This document shows positions 41,029-50,174 of a DNA stretch of 64,000 nucleotides, piece by piece. Every line of letters starts with the position of its first letter. Within the stretch, counting starts at the first letter, position 1. Source of the stretch: Dyadobacter endophyticus (GTDB lineage: Bacteria > Bacteroidota > Bacteroidia > Cytophagales > Spirosomataceae); contig NZ_BMIA01000003.1 in assembly GCF_014641595.1 (NCBI RefSeq), positions 744,001-808,000 on the forward strand. The letters are read 5' to 3'. A model generated the notes under the pieces. That model ran no database searches, had not been told where the DNA came from, and saw only the letters and a program-made list of their open reading frames with translations. The translations under genes were made by a program, and so were the position numbers.

Positions 41029-42270
41029 ATGATTCGCTATAAGCAGTTTACACTGGGTAATGGCCTTCGGGTATTTGTCCACGAAGACTTTTCGACACCC
41101 ATGGCTGCGGTTAATATCCTGTATAATGTAGGCTCCCGGGATGAAGACGAAGAACGCACCGGCTTTGCGCATTTGTTCGAACATTTGATGTTCGGCGGCT
41201 CCAAAAACATCCCCAGCTACGATATACCCGTACAGAATGTGGGCGGCGAAAACAATGCATTCACCTCCCCGGATATCACCAATTACTACATTACATTACC
41301 GGCAGATAATGTAGAAACGGCATTCTGGCTGGAATCGGACCGGATGCTGAGCCTGTCGTTCGACCCCAATGTGCTCGAAGTGCAGCGCAAGGTGGTGATC
41401 GAAGAATTCAAGCAACGGTACCTCAACCAGCCCTATGGTGATATGTGGCTGAAATTACGGCCATTAGCCTACAAAACACACCCTTACCGCTGGGCAACGA
41501 TCGGTAAGGACATTGGTCATATCGAACGTGCTACGATGGACGATGTGCAGGATTTCTTCTTCCGCTTCTACCGCCCCAACAATGCAGTGATGGTGGTGGC
41601 AGGTGCGGTAACATTTGAAAAAGTGCGCGAACTGGCCGAAAAGTGGTTTGGAAGTATCCCCTCCGGGCCGGCTTATGTCCGCAACCTTCCCGCCGAACCG
41701 GTACAAACCGAAGCAAGGCACCTCGAAATTTCAGCCGCGGTCCCGCTCAACTCGCTGATCAAGGTTTTCCATATGCCCGGCCGGTATGAGCCCGGCTTTT
41801 ATGCAGGGGATTTGCTGGGCGATGTGCTGGGAAGAGGTAAATCATCACGCTTATATCAGAAACTGCTGAAAGAACGCGCACTGTTCAACAGCATCGGTGC
41901 CAGCATCATTTCTTCCCTCGACCCCGGCCTGCTGATGATCAAAGGGAATCTGAATCCTGGCATCACATTAGAGGATGCCAATACCGCCGTGGATGAAGTT
42001 TTACAAGAGATCGTTGAAAATGGTGCTTCGGAAGAAGAAGTAACGAAGGTTAAGAACCAATCGGAAGCATCGATTGCATTTTCGGAAGTGGAGCTGCTCA
42101 ACCGGGCGATGAACCTGGCATTTGCGGCGAATGCAGGCAATGTTGATTGGGCCAACAGCGATGCGGAAATCATCAGGGCGTTGACCACTAACGATATTAA
42201 TAATGCGGCAAAAACCATTCTGAGGCCAGAAAATTCGTCAACGCTATATTATCGGGCGGAGACGAAATAG
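41029..42270 (+). CDS. M16-family zinc peptidase, single-chain half
   Basis: A 413-residue protein when started at ATG 41029 (MIRYKQFTLGNGLRVFVHED), the conserved M16 N-terminus; an upstream extension of 23 codons looks untranslated. The inverted zinc motif HLFEH (His48, Glu51, His52) is intact, so it should be catalytic, and VVIEEFKQRYLNQPYGDM carries the downstream Glu. There is no signal peptide, suggesting a cytoplasmic peptide-degrading enzyme. M16 enzymes often work as pairs; the other M16 gene here is on the opposite strand, convergent. Confidence 0.93.
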   Translation: MIRYKQFTLGNGLRVFVHEDFSTPMAAVNILYNVGSRDEDEERTGFAHLFEHLMFGGSKNIPSYDIPVQNVGGENNAFTSPDITNYYITLPADNVETAFWLESDRMLSLSFDPNVLEVQRKVVIEEFKQRYLNQPYGDMWLKLRPLAYKTHPYRWATIGKDIGHIERATMDDVQDFFFRFYRPNNAVMVVAGAVTFEKVRELAEKWFGSIPSGPAYVRNLPAEPVQTEARHLEISAAVPLNSLIKVFHMPGRYEPGFYAGDLLGDVLGRGKSSRLYQKLLKERALFNSIGASIISSLDPGLLMIKGNLNPGITLEDANTAVDEVLQEIVENGASEEEVTKVKNQSEASIAFSEVELLNRAMNLAFAANAGNVDWANSDAEIIRALTTNDINNAAKTILRPENSSTLYYRAETK

Positions 42271-42284
42271 CTTCAAGCATTATG

Positions 42285-42319
42285 AAAAAAGCGCTCCCAT
42301 GCCAGGCGAGCGCTTTTTT
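42285..42319. terminator. Bidirectional terminator between the two M16 genes
   Basis: AAAAAAGCGCTC pairs with GAGCGCTTTTTT around an 11-nt loop. A-runs and T-runs flank it symmetrically, so it terminates both converging genes. Confidence 0.88.
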
Positions 42320-42338
42320 CATTAAATAACTTTGAAAC

Positions 42339-43631
42339 TTAATCCTCTGGCAGGAAGGTCAGATAGCTGAAATTTTGCTCATCGAACAGCTCCATCGCGA
42401 TTTCCTGCAATTGAGAGGCTGTGATCTGCTCTATTTCTCCAAAAATTTCCGGTAAGGAATCGACTTTCCCCGTATCCAGAATGCTTTTAGCCATCATGAG
42501 CATAAAACTCATATTGCTTTCTTCCGACATGGCCAGCTGGCCCATCAGCTGCACTTTCGTCTGATGCAGCTGCAGCGTCGTAAGTGGCACCTCCCTGATC
42601 CGCCTTAATTCTTTGTTGATCAGCGAAATACTTTTATTTAATTGTTTTTTCTCGGTACCAAAGAATATGCCCGTGAATCCTGTATCAAGGTAAGGCGTGT
42701 AATTCGCTTCGATGGAATATACAAAACCATACTTCTCGCGCAGCGATAGGTTGAACCGCGAGTTCATCCCCGGTCCGCCCAGCAGGTTCACCAGCATAAA
42801 AAACGGCAAACGACGCTCATCCAGCAATGAGTAAGCCGGCTGGCCCATTGCACATTGCGCCTGCTGGATCGGGCGCTCACGTTCCAGGCGAACAGGTGTG
42901 TAAATCACCGGTGCATTCCGTTTCCTGTCAGTAGTGCGATGAGGCACGCCGCCCAGGTACTTCTCTGCAATGCGAATCACCCTCGAAAACGGCAAACGGC
43001 TCACCGACGATACGACAATCCGCTCGGTATCGATATTATGGTTGATAAATTCGTACAAATGGTCCCGACCGAATGAATTGACCGTTTCGGCTGTCCCGAG
43101 AATATTATTTCCTAATGCATGGTCAGGGAAAATCAACTGGTCGAAATCGTCCTGAATGGCGTCCTCCGGCGAATCGACATACATTGACATCTCTTCGAGA
43201 ATCACATTTCGCTCCCGCTCGATCTGCTTGTCGGGAAATACGGAATGGAAAGTGATATCGGCCAGCAAATCCATTGCCTTCTCGAAATGATCATCGAGTA
43301 CGGAGGCATGGAAGCAGATTTTCTCCTTGGTTGTATAGGCATTCAGCTCGCCACCCACATTTTCGAGCCGGTTAATGACGTGGTAGGAGCTTCTTTTTTC
43401 GGTTCCCTTGAAAGCCATATGCTCCCAGAAGTGGGCCAGGCCTTGCTGATGCGGCAATTCATCGCGGCTGCCGATATCGAGCATAATGCCGCAATGCGCT
43501 ATTTGCGTGTAAGGAACCTGCTTATGTGCAATGCGGATCCCGTTGGCCAGCGTGTGTATCTGATATTCTTCGGCTGTTGAAAGGGAGGATGCTTTGGGGT
43601 TACCCCGTTTGCGGACATTGTTTCTCTTCAT
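42339..43631 (-). CDS. M16-family zinc peptidase
   Basis: A 430-residue protein whose first 22 residues (basic, then SSLSTAEEYQIHTLANGIRIAHKQ) lead into an M16 domain. The zinc motif HFWEH (His67, Glu70, His71) is intact, with ILEEMSMYVDSPEDAIQDDF holding the downstream Glu. Domain 2 carries SLREKYGFVYSIEANYTPYLDTG, the R/Y substrate-binding region. No signal peptide is seen, so cytoplasmic action is likely. It converges on a second active M16 gene and shares its terminator. Confidence 0.93.
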   Translation of the reverse strand: MKRNNVRKRGNPKASSLSTAEEYQIHTLANGIRIAHKQVPYTQIAHCGIMLDIGSRDELPHQQGLAHFWEHMAFKGTEKRSSYHVINRLENVGGELNAYTTKEKICFHASVLDDHFEKAMDLLADITFHSVFPDKQIERERNVILEEMSMYVDSPEDAIQDDFDQLIFPDHALGNNILGTAETVNSFGRDHLYEFINHNIDTERIVVSSVSRLPFSRVIRIAEKYLGGVPHRTTDRKRNAPVIYTPVRLERERPIQQAQCAMGQPAYSLLDERRLPFFMLVNLLGGPGMNSRFNLSLREKYGFVYSIEANYTPYLDTGFTGIFFGTEKKQLNKSISLINKELRRIREVPLTTLQLHQTKVQLMGQLAMSEESNMSFMLMMAKSILDTGKVDSLPEIFGEIEQITASQLQEIAMELFDEQNFSYLTFLPED

Positions 43632-43647
43632 TCCTTTTTAACACAAA

Positions 43648-43674
43648 ATAGCCACCAATAATTTTCGGTGGTAT
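43648..43674. repeat. Short inverted repeat between divergent genes
   Basis: ATAGCCACC and GGTGGTAT form an inverted repeat (one extra base) with a 10-nt spacer, between the start codons of the M16 and glycosyltransferase genes. It could be an operator; no regulator is suggested by the context. Confidence 0.4.
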
Positions 43675-43721
43675 CCGCAAAAATACGGACTTTTGCCCGG
43701 AAAGCCTTGCAGTTACACATT

Positions 43722-44840
43722 ATGCGCATCGGATTCGACGCCAAAAGAGCGTTTGCCAATAAAACAGGTCTGGGAAATTACAGCCGCTTCGTTCTCGACG
43801 CATTAATGGTGCATGAACCGGCCCACGAGTACCTTGCCTACACCCCTAAAAATAACCGGCATCTGTTCGACGGATTTCCATCCGAGTCAATTCATTATCC
43901 GAAAGGCTTCATTGATCAGAAGCTTTCCGCCTATTGGCGCTACACACGAATTACGGATCAACTGCGCGAGGAAAATATCGACGTTTACCACGGCCTCAGC
44001 AACGAAATCCCGCAAGGCTTGCAACAGGCTGGTATACGCTCGGTGGTAACTATCCACGACCTGATTTTCGAACGGCTACCATATCTTTTCAAACCCATCG
44101 ACCGTGCCATTTACCGCCACAAATTCAAATCCGCCTGCAAACGAGCAGGCGCCGTAGTGGCGGTGAGCGATCAGACACGCCGGGATTTGATCGAGTTGTA
44201 TAGTGTGGACGAATCTAAAATTGAGGTAATTTATCAGGATTGTAACCCGGTATTCCAAAAGCAGCTTGCCACGGAAGAAAGGAGTCGCATTTGCACTGAA
44301 TATGGCATCGAAGGACCATTTGTTCTTTGTGTAGGCACTTTGGAGGAACGCAAAAACCAGCACCGGCTTGTCGAAGCATTTGCCCAATTAAAAAACCATG
44401 ATTTCAAACTGGTACTGGTTGGAAAACCAACCGCCTATTTGCAGAAAATCACGGAAACCATTCAGCGCTTGAAACTGGAAGATAGGGTGCTTTTGCTGCA
44501 TAATGTGTCGACACCGCATTTGCCCGCATTGTACCAGGCAGCGGAGGTGTTCGCCTACATTTCCATTTATGAAGGTTTTGGTATCCCAATTGTGGAAGCG
44601 TTGCACAGTGGCACGCCCGTATTAGCTGCAAAGGGATCTTGTCTGGAAGAAGCCGGCGGACCCGGCGGGCTTTATGCGGATCCCTATCAAACAGAAAACA
44701 TCAGCGAACAGCTACAAAAACTGGTCACTGATGTTCATCTTCGGAATACTTTATCAGACGCGGGCAGGAAGCATGTCAAACAATTTGCGGGCGAGCAAAT
44801 TGCCGCTCAGCTTATCCGGCTCTACGAAAGCTTGCGTTAA
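43722..44840 (+). CDS. Glycosyltransferase family 4 (GT-B) protein
   Basis: A 372-residue transferase when started at ATG 43722 (MRIGFDAKRAFANKTGLGNYSR), the normal beginning of this subgroup; the frame extends 18 codons further upstream. The donor-binding half has VLCVGTLEERKNQHRLVEAF, LVLVGKPTAYLQKI, and the EX7E motif in FAYISIYEGFGIPIVEAL. HDLIFERLPYLFKP is typical of members that act on lipid- or polysaccharide-linked acceptors. The sugar is unknown. It ends with a TAA that directly abuts the stop codon of the convergent TPR gene. Confidence 0.9.
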   Translation: MRIGFDAKRAFANKTGLGNYSRFVLDALMVHEPAHEYLAYTPKNNRHLFDGFPSESIHYPKGFIDQKLSAYWRYTRITDQLREENIDVYHGLSNEIPQGLQQAGIRSVVTIHDLIFERLPYLFKPIDRAIYRHKFKSACKRAGAVVAVSDQTRRDLIELYSVDESKIEVIYQDCNPVFQKQLATEERSRICTEYGIEGPFVLCVGTLEERKNQHRLVEAFAQLKNHDFKLVLVGKPTAYLQKITETIQRLKLEDRVLLLHNVSTPHLPALYQAAEVFAYISIYEGFGIPIVEALHSGTPVLAAKGSCLEEAGGPGGLYADPYQTENISEQLQKLVTDVHLRNTLSDAGRKHVKQFAGEQIAAQLIRLYESLR

Positions 44841-46247
44841 CTATTTTTCCCGGTATTGTTCGATAATGCGATACAATGCTTTTTGTTTTTCCAGATCAGG
44901 GAAGAAATCAAAAAGCTGCTCGTGTCCTTCATAATCCAGTGTCAGCCCTATTTCAAGGTTCACCAATGCTTCGCGATATTGTCCTGCGTGGATTTGATAA
45001 ACTGTCATGCGGTAATACAGATCCGCTTCTTCGGACATTTCATCGATCGCCGCTTGCAGCAGGTCGCAAGCACGGGCATAATTCCCCTGCTCGAACAGCA
45101 CATACGACCATTTCAACCAGATATCCGGGTTGGAAGGTTCTATTTCCGCTGCTTTTTCAAATGCTTCGAATGCCGAAACGACATTACCCACTTTGAATTC
45201 GGTTTCTGCCAAAGCCAGCCAATAATCCGGGTTCAATTCTGTGATCTGGATCGCCTTTCTCAGAAACCCAACGGCTTCATACCAGCGACCGAGTTCGCTG
45301 AAACAGATTCCGAGGCCGTACCAGCCGTCGTCCCACTGGCTATCCAGCTTTACAGTTTGGCGGTAGTATTTAATGGCTGTTTCAAATTCACCCAATTTCT
45401 CGTAACAAGTACCCAGGCAGCAGCATGTTTCGGGCTGATCTCCTTCGAGCTCGATCGCCCGGAGATATTGCACTTTGGCATCTTCATACTTTTCCAGGTT
45501 CATGTAGGAGTTTCCCAACTGGAAAAAAGCAGATGCAAAATCGTCCTTGATCAGCGTCGCGTACTCGTACGCGTGCACTGCGTCCTCGTGGCGTTCCAGC
45601 TTGCTGAATGCAATACCGAGATTATACCAGGCATGGTGCGAGAACGGGTCACGATCGACCAGATCATTGTAATATTCCAAATGGCTTTCCAGCTGCCCTA
45701 CCAGATCGAGGCAGTGGGCCAGTTCGTAAAGCGCATTCTCGTTGTTCAGATTATTGCGGAGCGACCGTTTGTAGTACCTGATCGCATCCTCGTATTTACC
45801 CCAGTTCTGGTAAGTCTGCCCGATCTGGAAATAGATTTCATCGCGGTCCTCCACCCTGCCCAGCAGGTTTTCGAGGATTTCAATCGCCTCTTCGTATTCT
45901 CCCATCATATTGGCTACCGCCACTTGCATGAAAGAAATTTCGATGTCGCCGGGATGAAACAGTGAGGCACGCTCCAATATTTCGAGGGCCAATTCGTGCT
46001 CGCCGCGGTTGGCGTGCAGCTGCACCATGCTGAGTAGCAGGTCGAGCGAATAGGGGTAGTCCGAAAGGCCCATCTCACAAGCTTTAAAAGCTTTTTCCCA
46101 ATCCCCTTTTTCAATGTAATGTACTGTAACCTTTTCGTAAGTATCCAAATCGAAAAAGACCGGCTCGCTGGTTTTCAGCATTCTTTCGAACCTGAGTAGT
46201 GTCTCCTTCATATAATCCTTCCTTTCACCGAAATTTTTCTCCATCAT
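44841..46247 (-). CDS. Cytoplasmic TPR-repeat protein
   Basis: A 468-residue protein composed of about twelve TPR units with unusually regular acidic and aromatic residues (YFQIGQTYQNWGKYEDAIRYYKRSL, AWYNLGIAFSKLERHEDAVHAYEYATLIK, GWYGLGICFSELGRWYEAVGFLRKAIQI). No signal peptide or membrane segment. A close match to a TPR family conserved across Bacteroidota, by recognition; function unknown. There is no space to the convergent glycosyltransferase gene. An SDR gene lies upstream on the same strand with a 76-bp gap. Confidence 0.88.
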   Translation of the reverse strand: MMEKNFGERKDYMKETLLRFERMLKTSEPVFFDLDTYEKVTVHYIEKGDWEKAFKACEMGLSDYPYSLDLLLSMVQLHANRGEHELALEILERASLFHPGDIEISFMQVAVANMMGEYEEAIEILENLLGRVEDRDEIYFQIGQTYQNWGKYEDAIRYYKRSLRNNLNNENALYELAHCLDLVGQLESHLEYYNDLVDRDPFSHHAWYNLGIAFSKLERHEDAVHAYEYATLIKDDFASAFFQLGNSYMNLEKYEDAKVQYLRAIELEGDQPETCCCLGTCYEKLGEFETAIKYYRQTVKLDSQWDDGWYGLGICFSELGRWYEAVGFLRKAIQITELNPDYWLALAETEFKVGNVVSAFEAFEKAAEIEPSNPDIWLKWSYVLFEQGNYARACDLLQAAIDEMSEEADLYYRMTVYQIHAGQYREALVNLEIGLTLDYEGHEQLFDFFPDLEKQKALYRIIEQYREK

Positions 46248-46273
46248 ACGAACCGCTAGGTTAGAATCGAGGG

Positions 46274-46281
46274 CAAACGTA
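46274..46281 (-). promoter_or_regulatory. -7 box for the TPR gene
   Basis: TACGTTTG matches TAnnTTTG exactly, 26 bp upstream of the start codon at 46247. No TTG at the normal spacing. Confidence 0.4.
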
Positions 46282-46323
46282 CCACTATTAATGAAAGAAA
46301 GTTATAAAATAATTCCCCGGATT

Positions 46324-47322
46324 TCAAATCCTCCTGATCAAACTTTCACTAATGCGGGACACCGTTTCCTCAATAGACTGAAATTGAAAATCTAATGCTT
46401 GCCTGACTTTGGCATTGTCGTAAGTAATTTTCCTGGCCGCAGATTGTGCCGTTTCCCTGGTAATCAAAGGCTTTGTGCCCAATAACCAGGTCCGTACTGC
46501 CTCTACCCGCCAGATCACCCCCGCCAATCCCGGACCGACCTTGAAGGAGGGTCTTTTACGGTTCATTTTGTCCGCTATCATATCGAACAAATTATGATAG
46601 GAAATGCTCCCCGCATTGAGCAGGAATCGCTCGCCGGCAATGGCAGCGCCCGCCAAACGGTATACGATCTCTGCTACATCCTTCACATCCACGACGTTCG
46701 CGATGCCTTCGGTATAAAAGGGCTTTTCTCTGTATATGTACCTGAAAATCTGCGTACTGCTCTTCTCCCAGTCACCCTCGCCCAGAATGAGCGTCGGGTT
46801 CACAATCACTGCATTGAGCCCTTCTGCAATGCCGCGCCATACTTCCAGCTCGGCCATGTGCTTCGTTTTGGCATATTCCGAGTTTTCGGGAGAATCTTCC
46901 CAACGTTGCTCCTCATTCAGTACTACGGCCTGTCCGCCGCCTTGTTTACGCTTATCGGGGCGGCCGATAGCAGCGATGCTGCTAACATGCACGAGCTTTT
47001 GTGTTTTGTATTTCAAACAAACATTTACCACGTTGGCAGTACCTTCCGCATTCACTTTGTACATCATTTTCCGGTCGCGCGGCACGAACGACACCACGGC
47101 TGCGGTGTGTACCACATAATCAACCTGTTCGATTACTTTTTCGAGCAAAAGCAGGTCGAGGATATCGCCTTCCACCCAGGTCAACTTCGGGTGCTCGTCC
47201 GCAAGCAGGCGCTTGTCCGCTCCCGGACGCACAAGGGCAAACACTTCATGATTTTCCGACAGGAATTTTTTGGCCACAGCACTGCCTACCAACCCCGTCG
47301 CTCCGGTAATGAGAACTTTCAT
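46324..47322 (-). CDS. NAD-dependent epimerase/dehydratase (extended SDR)
   Basis: A 332-residue enzyme when started at ATG 47322 (MKVLITGATGLVGSAVAKKFL), giving the usual Rossmann start with TGATGLVG. The catalytic YxxxK lies in NSEYAKTKHMAELEV, and VHVSSIAAIGRP supplies the Ser. VNPTLILGEGDWEKSS fits the nucleotide-sugar or dihydroflavonol reductase-like class of extended SDRs. The substrate is unknown. The first nine residues of the longer frame are probably untranslated. Confidence 0.88.
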   Translation of the reverse strand: MKVLITGATGLVGSAVAKKFLSENHEVFALVRPGADKRLLADEHPKLTWVEGDILDLLLLEKVIEQVDYVVHTAAVVSFVPRDRKMMYKVNAEGTANVVNVCLKYKTQKLVHVSSIAAIGRPDKRKQGGGQAVVLNEEQRWEDSPENSEYAKTKHMAELEVWRGIAEGLNAVIVNPTLILGEGDWEKSSTQIFRYIYREKPFYTEGIANVVDVKDVAEIVYRLAGAAIAGERFLLNAGSISYHNLFDMIADKMNRKRPSFKVGPGLAGVIWRVEAVRTWLLGTKPLITRETAQSAARKITYDNAKVRQALDFQFQSIEETVSRISESLIRRI

Positions 47323-47397
47323 TTGAACAAAACAAATTGTTTGGGCCAAAGTTCGCAGTAAAAAAGTAGTTTGTCACACCATTGCAAGCCTTTTTAC

Positions 47398-47405
47398 TAA
47401 TTTTG
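47398..47405 (+). promoter_or_regulatory. -7 box for metG
   Basis: TAATTTTG matches TAnnTTTG exactly; a TTG lies 24 bp upstream at 47371. The leader to the metG ATG would be about 57 nt and contains a perfect 6-bp hairpin (GGAGCA/TGCTCC at 47423-47440). Confidence 0.42.
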
Positions 47406-47468
47406 CGCTCCGGCCACACCGGGGAGCACAGCGATGCTCCGATGATTGAACCAAATCCCTGATTACAA

Positions 47469-49544
47469 ATGCCGATTTCAAATCCTGAAAGATATACCGT
47501 CACAGCAGCGCTGATCTACGCCAACGGCCCGATCCACATCGGCCATTTGGCTGGATGCTACGTACCGGCTGATATATACGTTCGCTATCTCCGGTCGTCC
47601 GGCAAGGAAGTGGCGTTCATCAGCGGCACCGACGAGCACGGCGTACCTATTACCATTCGCGCGAAAAAAGAAGGCCTCACACCGCAACAGGTGGTGGACA
47701 AATATTACGAGCAAATTGATACATCCTTCAAATCGCTGGGTATTTCCTTCGACGTCTATTCACGCACCAGCAAGCCTATTCATCACGAAACTTCCCGCGA
47801 GATTTTCAGGGATTTGTATGACAAAAAGGTATTCATAGAAGAAACAACCGAGCAATACTATGACGAAACTGCCCAGCAATTTCTTGCCGACCGGTACATT
47901 GTAGGGACCTGCCCGGTTTGTGCAAACCCCAACGCATACGGAGACCAATGCGAACGCTGCGGCTCTACACTGAGCCCGCTGGAATTGAAAGACCCGCGCT
48001 CGACGCTCTCAGGCGCGAAACCTGTGTTGAAGGCAACCAAAAACTGGTATCTGCCGCTCGACAAAATGCAGCCGGACATCGAAGCGTACGTCAACGGCCA
48101 TTCCGAATGGAAGACGAACGTGTTCGGGCAATGCCAGTCGTGGCTGAAAGACGGCCTCAAACCCCGCGCCATGACGCGCGACCTCGACTGGGGCATTAAA
48201 GTACCCGTCGAAGACACTGATGGCAAAGTACTATATGTGTGGTTTGAAGCGCCGATCGGCTACATTTCGGCGACCAAGGACTGGCTTATCCAAAAAAACG
48301 GCTCGGATGAGGGCTGGAAAAAATGGTGGCAGCCCGTGAAAGACATATCCGAAGGCCAAACAAAGCTGGTACACTTCATTGGAAAAGACAATATCGTTTT
48401 CCATTGCATCATTTTCCCGGCAATGCTGATGGCCGAGGGCAACTACATTCTCGCCGATAATGTACCTGCCAATGAGTTCATGAACCTCGAAGGCGACAAA
48501 ATTTCGACCTCACGCAACTGGGCGGTATGGCTGCACGAATACCTCGAAGAACTGCCCGACAAGCAGGATGTGCTTCGCTACGTACTCACGGCGAACGCCC
48601 CCGAAACCAAAGACAGCGAATTTACCTGGAAAGACTTCCAGACCCGCAATAACAGTGAATTGGTTGGCATTTACGGCAACTTCATCAACCGTGCGGTGGT
48701 GCTGACGCAAAAATTCTGCGAAGGGAAAGTACCACAACGCGGCGAATTGCAGGAAATCGATCGCAACGCGCTCGACGAGCTGGCCAAGTTCCCCGGAAAA
48801 ATAGCCGATTCTATGGAAAACTACCGCTTCCGCGAGGCGCTGGCGCTCATTATGGATCTGGCAAGAACAGGGAATAAATACCTGGCAGACACCCAACCAT
48901 GGCATGTGATCAAAACCGATCCTGAGCGTGTGAGCACTATTTTGAATATCGCCTTACAAATCTCGGCGTCCCTTTCCATTGTTTCTGAGCCCGTATTGCC
49001 ATTTACAACGGCTAAAATCCAGGAACAACTCGGTCTTTCGGGCAAAACCTGGCAAGACGCAGGCAATGCCGACCTGCTTACACCTGGCCAGCCCGTGTTG
49101 GAAGGAAAACTGCTTTTTGAAAAAATAGAAGACAGCGTGATCGAAAAGCAGGTTCAGAAACTGCATGATGCCAAGCGCCTGAATGAGCTGGAAGGCAAAA
49201 CTGTGCTTCCTGTCAAACCTGAAATCCAATATGACGACTTCTCGAAAATGGATATCCGCATTGCGACCATCCTTGAAGCTGAAAATGTACCAAAAAGCAA
49301 GAAGCTGTTGAAGTTGCTGATCGATATCGGCTCAGAGCAGCGCACTGTGCTGAGTGGTATTTCAGAGCATTTCAAAGCGGAAGAAGTAATCGGCAAAAAG
49401 GTGCTGTACCTCGCAAACCTGGCGCCGAGAAAGATGATGGGAATGGAGAGCCACGGAATGATCCTGATGGCCGAAGACCGGGATGGCAGCCTGGCTTTCG
49501 TTCAGCCAGGGAAGGATGTCTGGAACGGCGGAACCGTCAACTAA
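47469..49544 (+). CDS. metG: Methionyl-tRNA synthetase with C-terminal tRNA-binding domain
   Basis: A 691-residue class I synthetase that charges initiator and elongator tRNA-Met. The HIGH-type motif is PIHIGHLAG; the zinc knuckle is CPVCANPNAYGDQCERCG; the KMSKS-type loop is GDKISTSRN, so the first residues differ from KMSKS as often found in this family. Residues 585-691 (FSKMDIRIATILEAENVPKSKKLLKLLIDIG) are an OB-fold tRNA-binding domain for dimerisation and tRNA affinity. Standard length. Terminated by a shared hairpin. Confidence 0.97.
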   Translation: MPISNPERYTVTAALIYANGPIHIGHLAGCYVPADIYVRYLRSSGKEVAFISGTDEHGVPITIRAKKEGLTPQQVVDKYYEQIDTSFKSLGISFDVYSRTSKPIHHETSREIFRDLYDKKVFIEETTEQYYDETAQQFLADRYIVGTCPVCANPNAYGDQCERCGSTLSPLELKDPRSTLSGAKPVLKATKNWYLPLDKMQPDIEAYVNGHSEWKTNVFGQCQSWLKDGLKPRAMTRDLDWGIKVPVEDTDGKVLYVWFEAPIGYISATKDWLIQKNGSDEGWKKWWQPVKDISEGQTKLVHFIGKDNIVFHCIIFPAMLMAEGNYILADNVPANEFMNLEGDKISTSRNWAVWLHEYLEELPDKQDVLRYVLTANAPETKDSEFTWKDFQTRNNSELVGIYGNFINRAVVLTQKFCEGKVPQRGELQEIDRNALDELAKFPGKIADSMENYRFREALALIMDLARTGNKYLADTQPWHVIKTDPERVSTILNIALQISASLSIVSEPVLPFTTAKIQEQLGLSGKTWQDAGNADLLTPGQPVLEGKLLFEKIEDSVIEKQVQKLHDAKRLNELEGKTVLPVKPEIQYDDFSKMDIRIATILEAENVPKSKKLLKLLIDIGSEQRTVLSGISEHFKAEEVIGKKVLYLANLAPRKMMGMESHGMILMAEDRDGSLAFVQPGKDVWNGGTVN

Positions 49545-49550
49545 TGTACC

Positions 49551-49594
49551 GGCCCTGCAAGCGTTATCAAACCTTTGCAGGGCCCCTTTCTTTT
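49551..49594. terminator. Terminator after metG
   Basis: GGCCCTGCAA pairs perfectly with TTGCAGGGCC (49551-49560 with 49575-49584) around a 14-nt loop, followed by CCTTTCTTTT. The convergent small gene ends at the right flank. Confidence 0.78.
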
Positions 49595-49922
49595 ATTGAA
49601 ACTCCTTACGCACCGAATCGTAGATCGAATGGACCCGCTCCACCAATAACTGACACTCGTTATCGGTGAGATGATCAATTGTGTTGCTTACCGCATTCGA
49701 AACGACCCTGCCCTCTTCATTGACTTTGGCACCTTTCTGCTTGATCACGCTAAGGATACTCTCCCACTCGCCGATCAGCCCTTCCGAAAAATACCTGGGT
49801 TCAATAATATTAAAGTAGGCCGACTGAGATTTCAGTTTCTGCCTGAGTTTGGACTGGTCTACTTTGAGCTCTTCAACCAGCTTGGTCAATTCAATGAAAG
49901 CGAAAATATTAGACTTCTTCAT
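49593..49922 (-). CDS. Small conserved-looking protein of unknown function
   Basis: A 109-residue, soluble, helix-rich acidic/basic protein (FAFIELTKLVEELKVDQSKLRQKLKSQSAYFNIIEPRYFSEGLIGEW...). No signal, membrane segment, metal motif or helix-turn-helix is obvious. It is convergent with metG and stands 252 bp from the next gene upstream; that gap contains no exact TAnnTTTG box in the right orientation. I do not recognise the family. Confidence 0.6.
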   Translation of the reverse strand: MKKSNIFAFIELTKLVEELKVDQSKLRQKLKSQSAYFNIIEPRYFSEGLIGEWESILSVIKQKGAKVNEEGRVVSNAVSNTIDHLTDNECQLLVERVHSIYDSVRKEFQ

Positions 49923-50123
49923 AAACGTTGAGAATGAGGAGCACTGTGGGATTATAATGCAAGATACAGATATGAAATTCCTTTTTTAAAAAAGTGTAGA
50001 ATCTTTACTCAATCTTAATGCAATCTATTAGAACCGTACAAACTACGCACGGATTAATACCAAACTCACATTCTATTACTTCCTCCAATTACTCAAAAAC
50101 CGACCTAAAACACTCCCTGGGCA

Positions 50124-50152
50124 ATAAAAAACCCGGCTGGTTGCCGGGTTTT
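50124..50152 (-). terminator. Terminator of the Hsp20 gene
   Basis: On the minus strand AAAACCCGGC pairs with GCCGGGTTTT around a 5-nt loop, followed by a T-run, 23 bp after the Hsp20 stop codon. Confidence 0.85.
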
Positions 50153-50174
50153 CCCTTTTATTAATCCTTAAATT

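Noticed and set aside
44856..45965. 369-codon plus-strand frame opposite the TPR gene at 45 kb
   Set aside because: Antisense of a regular repeat gene; composition and periodicity follow the real gene.
47407..47440. Attenuator or T-box-like leader of metG
   Set aside because: Two small overlapping hairpins exist, but the first begins around the predicted start site, and no T-box sequence or terminator follows.
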